From positions 69,089,679 to 69,153,678 of the forward strand of contig NC_066317.1 in the NCBI RefSeq assembly GCF_022539315.1: a stretch of 64,000 nt of DNA, given 5' to 3'. The notes below the pieces were generated by a model, which searched no databases, was not told the DNA's origin, and saw only the letters and a list, made by a program, of their open reading frames with translations. Position 1 is the stretch's first letter, and every line of letters begins with the position of its first letter. Origin of the DNA: Serinus canaria (Eukaryota > Chordata > Aves > Passeriformes > Fringillidae). The translations under genes were made by a program, and so were the position numbers. Positions 34,223-43,310 of the stretch are shown here, piece after piece.

Positions 34223-34626
34223 TCCCATGATTTTCCATTCCTGCAGCACAGCACAAACCTTCCCATGATTTTCTATTCCTGCAGCACAGCCCAAACCTTT
34301 CTATGATTTTCTATCCCTGCAGGACAACCCAAACCTTTCTACGATTTTCTATTCCTGCAGGACAACCCAAACTTCTCACGATTTTCTATTCCTGCAGCAC
34401 AGCCCAAACCTTTCTACGATTTTCTACTCCTGCAGGACAACCCAAACCTTTCTATGATTTTCTATCCCTGCAGCACAGCCCAAACTTCTCATGATTTTCC
34501 ATTCCTGCAGCACAGCCCAAACCTTTCTATGATTTTCTATTCCTGCAGGACAACCCAAACCTTTCTATGATTTTCTATCCCTGCAGGACAACCCAAACCT
34601 TTCTATGATTTTCTATTCCTGCAGGC
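34219..34626 (+). repeat. Minisatellite of 37-38-bp units derived from a CR1 tail
   Basis: About 11 head-to-tail units of the form CCCAAACCTTTCTATGATTT plus TCTATTCCTGCAGGACAA. The ACC..TTCTATGATTTTCTAT core is the CR1 3' tail motif, so the array probably arose by amplification of the end of the adjacent CR1 copy plus flanking bases. Two unit types alternate (GCAGCACAGCC and GCAGGACAACC) along with CTATGATT/CTACGATT/CTCATGATT variants, indicating later higher-order duplications. Confidence 0.93.
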
Positions 34627-35115
34627 ACCACCAGGTCTCCAGAATGCCAACACGGCCGTGAAAAAGCAGCAGCGCCGAGCTCTAAGGCAGAACATCAACT
34701 CTAAATGAAAACTTTTCCATTAACCCGGAGCGGGGAAAGCTCCGGAGGCACAAACCCTCCCCGAACACCGATCCTCACCGGAGGTCCGGGGACAGCACGG
34801 GTGACAAAGCTGCTGTGCCACCTACAGTCACTTCTGGTCCAACACAGAAGTCCCTGCAGCGGTCCCTGTCACTTCAGCCGGTGTCACCCAGCGCTGCCGC
34901 GGCCATGCCGCTGAAGGAAGCGCTTCCTCTGCAGGGCAGCGGGGAGACACCGCACCAAATAACTCGGAAAGTTCCCCCGAAATCACACAGCCAACTCCCG
35001 AGTGCATTTCAACCCTTCCTCCCCCCCGCATTTCACATTTACTCCTTGCTGGGGGTCTTTCCCAGCACGCACAACTGCCCCAACTCTTCGCATTGAAGTT
35101 TCGCTTTTTCTGCTT

Positions 35116-35137
35116 TTTTTTTTTTTTTTTTTTTTCC
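35116..35137 (+). repeat. Poly-T run
   Basis: T run of about 20 bp inside the island between its two GC-rich cores. Confidence 0.85.
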
Positions 35138-35619
35138 CTCCCCTCCTTTTTATTGCGGTTTTTACACCAAAACGAAGTCAGGCAACCTCATCCGCTCGGC
35201 AGAGCTGAGCACCACAGCGTGCCCTCCGCCCCATGCTGGCTGCAAACGAGTCAAAGTAAAACTGGGGTATAAAAACCCCCCAGAACAGGCAGACCCCAAC
35301 TTTCCATCGCTCCTTTTCCCTTCCGTCCTCCTGTCCCACCGCATCCCCGGGGCTGGAACATCCCGCTCTGCCCAAGCAGCTCAACTTTAGGAGTGTCACC
35401 AACACACAAAAAAAAACCCCAAACCAACAAAACAAAAACCCTTCAAGCAAAGTGAAGATTTTTCACCCCCGATCCCAAGAGGGAAAACCAGAACACATCC
35501 CCCTGCAAGCCCACCGCGATCCCTGCGCTGATGCAACAAGCAGAAGCCGGGATGGCAAGCGGGGGTGGCAGGGGGACAGCCCGGTCCCCACGGTCCGCCC
35601 GGAGCCCCCTGTCCCTCAC

Positions 35620-35671
35620 CGCAGGGCTGGAGGTGGAAGAGCCGCCGGGCTGCCATGGCCGCGCCGCTCAT
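35620..35671 (-). CDS. Gene A: first coding exon (unidentified)
   Basis: Minus-strand start in the CpG island. Two in-frame ATGs are present: 35671 and 35656. The latter has an excellent Kozak context (GCGGCCATGGC), giving MAARRLFHLQPC; the longer form adds MSGAA. The exon ends at a strong donor, CTGCG|GTGAGG, after 35620, in phase 1. The short Arg-rich start without acidic residues could be a mitochondrial targeting sequence, but this is only inference. Using the candidate exons 27991-28025, 24868-24927 and 17634-17684 the frame stays open throughout. I do not recognise the product. Confidence 0.55.
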
Positions 35672-35786
35672 CCCGTCCGCACCATCGCCGCGCCTTCGCC
35701 TTCGCCTTCCCCGCGCCCGCCGCCGACGGGGGAGGGGGGCAGAACTTCTTTATTTATTTTCCCCCGCCGAAAATAAATAAATAATT

Positions 35787-35823
35787 AAAAAAAAAAAAAA
35801 AAAGAGAGAGAGAGAGAGAGAGA
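35787..35823 (+). repeat. A run and (GA)n microsatellite
   Basis: A17 followed by about nine GA dinucleotides within the CpG island. Confidence 0.9.
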
Positions 35824-35867
35824 CAACTGGGTTTTCACCACCCCCCCACGCGCCAATTAATTAAATA

Positions 35868-35892
35868 AAATAATAATAATAATAATAATAAA
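35868..35892 (+). repeat. (AAT)n microsatellite
   Basis: About eight ATA/AAT trinucleotides inside the CpG island, upstream of gene A exon 1 in minus-strand terms. Confidence 0.9.
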
Positions 35893-36065
35893 AGAGCTGG
35901 AGAAAGTCCCGAGCGAGGAGCGCGGCTGGGAGGGGAAGGGACAGGCGGTGTCACAGCCGGCCGGGTCCTAAAGCCCGCCCGCGGCCCCGGCGGGGACAGC
36001 GACACCGCCAAGGCACCTCCTGCCCGCACACCCCTCCTCGGGGAGCCCAGAGGGGAGGCGACATT

Positions 36066-36290
36066 TTTTATATCATATATTGCGTTGGAAGGGACCTCAA
36101 AGATCAGCCAGTTGCAGCTCCTGCCATGCAGGGACAATTTCCACCAGCCCAGGTTGTTCCAAGCCCTGTCCAACCTGGCCTTGGGCACTTCCAGGGATCC
36201 ACAGCTTCTCTGGGCACCCTCTGCCAGGGCCCCCCACCCTCTTATTGGAAAAATCCTTCCTAATATTAATTCATATCTATATGGACACGT
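36066..36290 (-). mobile_element. CR1 LINE fragment
   Basis: Antisense CR1: GCGTTGGAAGGGACCTCAAA, CCACCAGCCCAGGTTGTTCC, CTGTCCAACCTGGCCTTGGG, CACAGCTTCTCTGGGCACCC, AATCCTTCCTAATATT. It continues directly into the tandem triplication. Confidence 0.9.
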
Positions 36291-36549
36291 ATTCTTCAGG
36301 TTAAAACCATCCTCTCTTGTTCCAGCACAACAGGCTCTGGATTGAGGCTCTTCCCTTCAATGAAAAATTAAATCTTAATTCTTCAGGTTAAGACCATTCT
36401 CCCCTTGTTCCAGCACAACAAGCCCCGCATTGAGGCTCTTCCATTCAATGAAAAATTAAATCTTAATTCTTCAGGTTAAGACCATTCTCCCCTTGTTCCA
36501 GCACAACAGGCCCCGGATTGAGACCCTTCCTTCAATGCAAAATGAAATC
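36291..36549 (-). repeat. 88-bp triplication within a CR1 copy
   Basis: Three tandem units starting at 36291, 36378 and 36466, each beginning ATTCTTCAGGTTAA and containing the CR1-type AAACCAT..TTGTTCCAGCACAACAGG segment. Unit 3 diverges at its end. Units 2 and 3 are closer to each other than to unit 1. Confidence 0.92.
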
Positions 36550-37028
36550 TGGATTCCCTTTTCCAGGGATGCAGGCTGCTGGAAGCACTGGCAGGGGAGA
36601 TGATGTTCACAACTTCAGAGCAGGGAAAAGCACAGCACTGACAAATCTTGCTGCTCCCATCAGGTGTGCTCATGGACACCATGGGGTCCCATCATCCACA
36701 CTGGTTTTCTCTGGCACTTCAAAATTCCTCTGAAATCACCTGGCACAGGCACTTTTGAGTCAAAACCAACCAGCTGGGGGTCAAAATAAATCCCTGGGGC
36801 TCAGCACAGCGAGGGAGCTTGAGGTTCTTGACCAAAGCAAGCAGCAACAACAAAGTTTGCAAAGCAGGTGCAGAAAAAAGCAACCTGTAGCCTTTGTTTT
36901 AGGAAAAACCAGGCACATTTAAGTTCTTATACCATAAAGATTGGACTGGGACTGTTTTATTTCTCCATTTCTTGGTTTTTCTTTCCTCCAGAAGGGTCTC
37001 AGCTGATCCAGCTACAGCAATTTGGGAA
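36550..37028. other. No gene seen
   Basis: Unique-looking DNA between CR1 copies with no splice-bounded open frame. Confidence 0.5.
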
Positions 37029-37162
37029 TCCTGGAATGGTTTGGGTGGGAAGGGTCCTTAAAGACCCACCCCACCTGCCACGGGCAGGGACACCTTCCAC
37101 TATCCCAGGTTGCTCCAAGCCCTGTCCAGCCTGGCCTTGGACACTTCCAGGGATCCAGGGGC
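37029..37162 (-). mobile_element. CR1 LINE 3' fragment
   Basis: Antisense CR1: GGAATGGTTTGGGTGGGAAG, GGTCCTTAAAGACC, GGGCAGGGACACCTTCCACT, CCAGCCTGGCCTTGGACACT. Confidence 0.9.
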
Positions 37163-38247
37163 AGCTGCAAAATTTGGATATTTGGAAATGAAGAAGGTTT
37201 AAAGAAATCCTATTGACCTCTTGGCTGTTGATTGCTACAGATCTTGTGCACAGGCAGCACATCCTGAGTGAACCTTCCCCATCCTCTAAATAACAAACCA
37301 CATCCAAAAAACCCAAATCACCCAGGAAAGCATTTGACATCATTTGAACTGAGGTGGGAAACTCCCTGTCAAAAGCTGAAGGTTAAAGCTATTACTCCAG
37401 CATTATTCTCTTACTAAATCCAACACACAGCACTTTACCAGCTCCTGAGGAAGAAAAAAAATCAACTTGATCCCAGCCTGAACCAGGACATCACCAAAAA
37501 GAGAAAAAAAAAAAAAGTGGGGGGATTTGGTTTTAATCCAGTTATGTTGGTTTGGAAGATGCATTTATTGAGGAAGGGAATGTTTGAGTGGTTCAAAGTG
37601 TGCATGTTGAATACAACATTTAACTCTGTGCTCACACTGAGCACATGGCAGCTGCACCCACTGAGAGGGAGCCCAGTGTCCCCAGGGGTCACCTTGTCAC
37701 CTCCTCCTGAAGAGGATAACTAGGAAGGACTGTGGAATTCATGACAGCATGCAGGGACAACTTCCCAGGGCCAGGAAGTCTCTTCCAGGAGTTCTGAGGT
37801 CCCTTCCAGTCCTGCATCCCTGGGCTCTGAGCTCATGGTAGAGAACTTGGCCCTGTATTAACTCCTTTTAGTACACCAAGCCATATTTCCCCTTGATGAT
37901 AAATTGTCATTAAAGCAGTGCCTGTGCACGGTGGAAATCTTAGCCCCCCACCAGTAACATTTTCTGGAGGGTATCAGCTTATCTGCCACGATGCCAGGCA
38001 CCAGAGGGGACATCAGATACTGCAGTGTCTGGCTCTCTCTGCTCTATCCCAGCTCTCCAAACCTGATCTCTGCAGACATTCCCCACTGCCACAGCCAAGC
38101 ACAGTCACCCAGGGACAGCTGGATCCAAGGAGCAGCAGTTCCACCCTTCCCCAAGCCCATCAGCTGCTGAGGAGCCTCATCCCAACATTCCCCTCCAGCA
38201 GGTTCTTAACTTTATGCACAAAGCCAACCTCCCTCCCAGGCAGAAGT
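37163..38247. other. Possible 3' UTR of gene C / intergenic
   Basis: No open frame is supported. If gene C is real, the right part of this stretch is its 3' untranslated region. Confidence 0.3.
37562..37567 (-). terminator. Possible polyadenylation signal for gene C
   Basis: TTTATT on the plus strand is AATAAA on the minus strand, about 680 bp beyond the gene C stop codon. It is one of several A/T-rich possibilities, so support is weak. Confidence 0.2.
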
Positions 38248-38415
38248 TCATTTTCCTCTCTTATTGACTGACTGCTTGGCATTAAGCAGCTCTTTGTAGC
38301 CAGGCTGGTTTGTGGCTGGAAACCAGCGGGAAGTGGATTTGTGCTTCACAACCAGATCATACAGGACCTGCTTGCCTGGTCCAGCAGGATCAGCCAAGTA
38401 TCCCAGCAGAAGATA
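38248..38415 (-). CDS. Gene C: last coding exon, possibly the end of an NTR-like domain
   Basis: Minus-strand frame with natural-looking codon use ending in TGA at 38248. With the acceptor ..GGAACCCAAG| at 38415 it has 55 codons plus stop and starts in phase 0. The protein begins YLLLGYLADPAGPGKQVLYD, continues through a basic stretch to SRWFPATNQPGYKELLNAKQ and ends SVNKRGK. The YLLLG start, the glycine turn, a hydrophobic strand and a final helix with KxLLxxKQ resemble the last part of netrin-like (NTR/TIMP-fold) domains, but the usual terminal cysteine is missing, so this is tentative. The same frame is open upstream to about 38470 (KYTWHLSLPWREPK), so the exon may start earlier. It fits in phase with the candidate exon at 38783-38857. 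Confidence 0.5.
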   Translation of the reverse strand, partial: YLLLGYLADPAGPGKQVLYDLVVKHKSTSRWFPATNQPGYKELLNAKQSVNKRGK

Positions 38416-38489
38416 CTTGGGTTCCCTCCAAGGCAGGGACAGATGCCAGGTGTATTTGCTTTTTAGCAGGATGCTTTTCCAACACTCTG

Positions 38490-38522
38490 ATTGATTTTTT
38501 TTTTTTAATTTTTTATTTTTTC
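38490..38522 (+). repeat. T-rich simple repeat
   Basis: T13 and TTTTTATTTTTT sequence between the two gene C exon candidates. It marks the left limit of plausible intron sequence. Confidence 0.8.
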
Positions 38523-38782
38523 TTGCTGGTGGCCTCACATTGGAGGCTGCAAGAGCCTGGACACAGAAAGTAACACTAGGTGGACCCAAGCATTGCAGAG
38601 AAACCCTTATCCCATCCTCGTGAAGCAGCACTGGGATTCCCAAGCTGTGACACTGCCAAGACTTGAAACAAAAGCAAAGAAATTGCTTATGGGATCCAAA
38701 TTAAAACCTGAGGTGCCACCATACCTGCAGCCTGGGTTGTTTTATTCTGTTTGCATCATGAACTCCTTAAATCCCACCCTAC

Positions 38783-38857
38783 CTCCTGCTGCTTTGAGTG
38801 CAGCTCAAGGGAAACATGAGTTCTCTTCCCAGCTCCACATCCTGTTCGTGCCATCAC
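38783..38857 (-). CDS. Gene C: candidate 75-nt internal exon
   Basis: Minus-strand acceptor GTGCTTCTTTATTGCAG is strong and the donor CAGGAG|GTAGGG is acceptable. The 75 nt (25 codons) are open only in phase 0, reading VMARTGCGAGKRTHVSLELH then SKQQE, while both other frames stop. It would join the terminal exon at 38415 in frame. The intron would be only about 370 bp. I do not recognise the sequence; the two cysteine/glycine positions and basic residues give no firm family. Confidence 0.35.
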
Positions 38858-40062
38858 CTGCAATAAAGAAGCACAGCAGAGGGAGCAGCGACCTGCTGGG
38901 AGCTCCCAGGTAACTCCTGCCTTGGATTCCTGCTCTTTTGGGATGGGTTTCAGTGTTTATCCCACCACTGCTCCCTTCAGCCCTCTCTGATCCCTCCCCT
39001 GGAGCTCAATGCCACAGGAGCAGCTCTGGGGATCCCATTCCAGGCTGCTCTGAGGAGACCCAGGCTGGTTTGGAGCACCAGCTTTGCTTTCAGGAATCAA
39101 AGGAATTGAGTTTAGAGGCCAAGGGAGCCAGTGACCTGCAGTTGGAGCAGGTTTTGAGACTTTGAGGTGAGTTTAGCAACTGCCATCTTCTTTTTGGTGC
39201 CTTTTCAGCTCTCAAAGGCACAAATCAATATTACACTGAACAGCATCAGCTCACCCAGGTGAAAGGGAGCACATCAAGTCTTCCTTTAAGAGTCAAATAT
39301 TTTAAGGTTGCCCCCACCTGAGAAACTCATCCACATAAGAGAGAGAAGCCTATGAAATTCCCAAAACAACTCCAGGAAAAGGCACAACAATCCTTTCAGC
39401 ACAAGGGGGAGTTTAGGAGGCAGCTGCACAAGGAGCAGACCCAGAAATCTGAAGCTTTAAGCTAAAGGCAATATTCTGCTGCTCCTTGCTCATGCTCCCA
39501 ACTAGAAGGTGGAGAAAAAAGAAAAGAGAAGGAAAAAATCAGCTATATTTGATTGAAATGTACAGAAACACTCACTCCTTTGTCTCCCTCCTGCACAATC
39601 TTTTTCCCTAGCAAGGGAAGGAGCTGAGTGAGGGCAGAGCTGGTGCTCAACCAAGAGCTGCTGGGAAGGTCAGGCTCCTTCAGCTGCAGATTGCACCCAG
39701 ATGGTGATTTCCTCCTGGCAGTGGCAGGAGCTGGGGAAGGCAGCCAGGCTCCAGCAGGCTGTGCCAGAGCTGGAGGCAGAAACTCCCTGGCCAAAGCCAT
39801 GCCAACATGCAGATCTTATTAGGCCAGAGCCTGCAGCCAGCTCGTGCTGCCCCCGGCCAGAACAGGAGATGAGAGCAGGGCTGGGAGCTCAGACATCACC
39901 ACTGTGCTCCCTGCACAGGCTTTGCCCTGAGCACAGCCCCTCCTCCTGCCCTAAAATGTTGATTTGTAAAGATCTCCCACCTCCAGGAGGTGTTTAAGGA
40001 GACAAAAAGGGAGCAGCTCCCCCCTGGGAAGGAGCCACAGGAGGGAACTGCAGCTTAGGGGG
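38858..40062. other. No exon supported
   Basis: Mostly unique sequence. The open frames at 39543-39800 (minus) and 39628-39997 (plus) overlap and look compositional. If gene C is real, this is intron. Confidence 0.4.
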
Positions 40063-40545
40063 AGGATCATGGAATGGTTTGGGTTGGAAAGGGCCACAAA
40101 GCCCATCCAGTGCCACCCCCTGCCATGTGCAGGGACACCTTCCACTGTCCCAGGTTGACTCAAGCCACATCCAGCCTGGCCTTGGGCAGTCCAGAGATCC
40201 AGGGGCAGCCACAGCTTCTCTGGGCACCTGTGCCAGAGCCTGCCCACCCTCAGAGGGAACAATTCCTGCCCAATATCCCATCCATCCCACTGCCCTGTGG
40301 CAGTGGGAGCCATTCCCTGTGTCCTGTCCCTCCATCCCTTGTCCCCAGTCCCTCTCCAGCTCTCCTGGAGCTCCTTCAGGCCCTGAGCTCTGCCTGGATT
40401 TTTCCCTTCTCCAAGTGAGCACCCCCAGCTCTCCCAGCCTGGCTCCAGAGCAGAGGGGCTCCAACCCTTGGAACATCTCCATGGCCTCCTCTGGACTCTC
40501 TCCAGCAGCTCCAGCTCCTTCTGATGCTGGGGGAGAGAGGAGCAG
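40063..40545 (-). mobile_element. CR1 LINE fragment, about 480 bp
   Basis: Longest clear CR1 copy in the window, antisense: GGAATGGTTTGGGTTGGAAA, CTTCCACTGTCCCAGGTTGA, GGCAGCCACAGCTTCTCTGG, GAGCCATTCCCTGTGTCCTG, CTCCAGCTCTCCTGGAGCTC, CATGGCCTCCTCTGGACTCT, TCCAGCAGCTCCAGCTCCTT. It explains the ~200-codon open frames on both strands. Confidence 0.93.
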
Positions 40546-40924
40546 CAGCAGATGGACGTGGTTGCTCTTACAGCCACAGTCTGTGCTCAGGCTCCTGAGC
40601 ACTGCCAGTGCACCCAGGGCAAAATCTGAACCAGAAATGATTGTGGTCAATTTTGGTGTAAAGGAAAAAGTTGTTTCCTAAGGAGTGTGGGATTGAAATC
40701 CACCTCCCAGGCAGCAGCTCAAGCTCTACTCTGGGTGTCAGTTTTGCCTCCTGTAGCAATCAGAGATCCCTGCATGGAGCTTGTCAGGGCACATCCCCAT
40801 TCCTGGCTGGTTGGCAGCAGGACTCAGGGTCTCTGTGTCACACAGGGGCTGTCACACACTCTGCAGAGAGCCCAGGCTGTGTCTCCCTGCTGCCAGAGAC
40901 CCAACCCATCCTCACAGGACACAG

Positions 40925-41222
40925 TGAATATGGAATATCCTGAGCTGGAAGGGACCCACAGGATCATTGCTCCAGCTCCTGGCCCTGCACAGACACCCCA
41001 ACAATCCCACCCTGTCCCTGGGTGTGCTGTCCAAACCCTCCTGGAGCTCTGGCAGCCTGGGGGCTGTGCTCATTCCCTGGGGAGTTGGGCAGTGCCAGCA
41101 CCCTCTGGATAAGGAACCTTTCCCTGATTTCCAACCTAAACCTGCCCTGACCCAGCTCCAGCCATTCCCTGGCTGCTGTCCCTGTCACAGGAACCAGAGC
41201 TGCCCCTCCAGTCCAGCACAGT
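40925..41222 (-). mobile_element. CR1-family fragment of a different subfamily
   Basis: Antisense: GAATATCCTGAGCTGGAAGG, GACCCACAGGATCATTGCTC, AACCCTCCTGGAGCTCTGGC, AGTGCCAGCACCCTCTGG, CAACCTAAACCTGCCCTGAC. The ACCCACAGGATCAT variant differs from the more common AAAGACCATCCAG end seen elsewhere here. Confidence 0.85.
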
Positions 41223-43224
41223 GGCATTGCTGAGGCTCAGCCGTGCCACTGGAGCCACTGAAGAAGAGGGGGACATTCAGCAGAAGATGGTTTGCCACTG
41301 CTCTGGTTTCTTTGTGGGGAAAATCTTGGGAAAATCCTACCCTTCAAACGATGTTACAGCTACACAAAGAGTCCTGCTGCCTAATGAGCACATCTTGGGC
41401 AGAGATAAACACAATAGATTTGCACGGAGCCACGGCTGAATAGCTGACTTCAGCCTTAGTTTAGCCTCAGAGCATTAAGAGGTTGTTGATTCCAGTAGAG
41501 AACACATTTGCCAACCTTTTTTTTTTGTGTGTGTGCAGAGCACAATTTAAAGTTAAAAAACCCTCAGTGACTCCAGGCAACCTCAGCCCCTCTCAGGCAG
41601 TCAGTGGCCACTCAGTGGGAATATTTTCACTGCTGCTGGAGGCAGCGTGCTGCTGATAAGGAATTCAGCATGGTGGGTATTTATTTTCAGAACTCTAATG
41701 GATTTAGTAATAAATTCTGCTCCTTGCCCAAGACTCAGCTGAACATGTTCTGAAGCCCAAAGCCCAGAGCAGCAGCTCCAGATGATGTCATGTAAGAGTG
41801 CAATAAAGAATTACACAACGAAAGCAGCAGATAAAAAACAGGGACAATCAGCAGCTTCTCAAGATGTAATGAGGAATAACCTTCAACTCCAGCCATGCAG
41901 AGCCCCTTGACTAATTAATCCAGTTAAATCACACATATCCACAGGCATAAATATTTACCTGAAACCTTCATGGGGAGGAAGAGGAGGGCACCAGGCAGCA
42001 GTGCAGCTTCACACCAGGCAAAATCAGAGAGGAAGCAGCAGAAACAAAAACAAGCCTAATGAAGATCATTTTCCAGGAAAAAAAAAAAAAAAAAAGAAGC
42101 AGATTTTAACTGACTCAGCAGCAGGTTCATGAGGACTTAGAGCACAGAGAAGTTGTGAGCAACTGGAAGGGCTTCCAGACGAGCTGAAACTCCCACTTTT
42201 AACACAAAAATGGATCAGATTCTGGGATGTGGTTGTGAAGATTCTTCACACTTGGGCATGGTGACTTTCATCTCACTGAGCACATACAATTGCTGGCAGC
42301 AAACTCACAAGAACAGAAAAGAAGGGGGAAAAAAAAAACCAATAAAAAGCCCCTCGAGTTCCAGAAGCAGCTTCAAAGCCCAGTGGGGTTTTCCTCACTG
42401 CTAAAGGGGATTCAGAGTTCATGGTGCTCATGGAACTCACGTTGGGCTGCAGGAAAATCCTCCTGCTTCTCAATGCTTGAGGTGCCACCTTCCCCCAGCA
42501 GTGGGACAGAGGGGGTGAGTGGCAGGGATGCACAGAGCACCCCAAGAAAGCCATCACAGCCTCACACCTCCAGCTTCCACCCAACAGCCTGGACCAGGGG
42601 GGGATATCTGGTGAGAGGATGTGGCACAAGAGACATTTCAAGGGGTGTGTCAAGCACAGGTACCAGCAAAGGGCTGGGGTGGGGGGGGAAATGGGGGCAG
42701 CAGCTCCTGTCAGGTCCTTGTGGAGAAGGAGAATTCACCAAGAGCACAGAGAGTCCCCACAGAGCCAGGCTCAGGTTGGAGAGCCCATCCCTTCACACCA
42801 ACAGCAATTTCAAGGAATTTTTTACTCTGAAAGGAGTAAAGCAACAAGTAATGGAAACCAGCAGCACAACCCAACAGTGGGGCTGAGTTACCCTCCCTAC
42901 TGCCACATTCACCAAACCCAGCTCTCCTAATGCTGATAGCCCAGCACATGTTCTTCAGATTAATTTGGATCAGCAGCATTCCCACCACCTGGAGAAGGGC
43001 ACAAATAAAGCCCTCAAGGCCTTTAAGAAACAGCTCAGTATCTTTATAATGATATTTTTGCATTAAATGCCACAGACTATTGATGGCAGCAGGGATTCAG
43101 AGACTCCCACTGAACAGTGACAAAGGACAGAGTCTGACAGCAGAGGGGTTTTTTCCTCTAGCCAAACACCTCCCTTGTCCATGAGAGGGAAGAAAGAACA
43201 ACCAGCAGGACAAACCATTCCTGA
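41223..43224. other. No gene supported
   Basis: Unique-looking DNA with T/GT repeat at 41518-41537 and A runs at 42079-42096 and 42330-42339. A good minus-strand donor at about 41960 (GTTTCAG|GTAAATATT) follows a pyrimidine-rich stretch but no complete exon could be defined. Confidence 0.4.
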
Positions 43225-43310
43225 GGTAAAGTATTTCCAGCCAAAAGGGACCTACAATGATCATCTAGTCCAGCTGAGAGATTAGATCTGCCTTCTGCAA
43301 CCCTTTCTGG
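43225..43310 (-). mobile_element. Diverged CR1-like remnant
   Basis: Antisense CR1-type words: TTTCCAGCCAAAAGGGACCT, ACAATGATCATCTAGTCCAG. Old and short. Confidence 0.55.

Larger units (their letters stand above)
34640..36060. promoter_or_regulatory. CpG island, promoter of gene A
   Basis: CpG-rich DNA with two cores, 34640-34990 and 35500-36060, separated by T- and A-rich sequence. It covers gene A exon 1. A second donor-like site, CTCCG|GTGAGG on the minus strand near 34778, may mark another alternative first exon. No TATA box is evident. The island is a plausible start for transcription to the left; I found no exon on its right, so a bidirectional role is not shown. Confidence 0.7.

Noticed and set aside
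34219..34626. CRISPR-like regular array
   Set aside because: Units are contiguous tandem repeats without unique spacers, in bird DNA next to CR1. It is a minisatellite.
39951..40681. 200-codon open frames on both strands
   Set aside because: Lie within the 480-bp CR1 copy and its flanks; repeat shadows.
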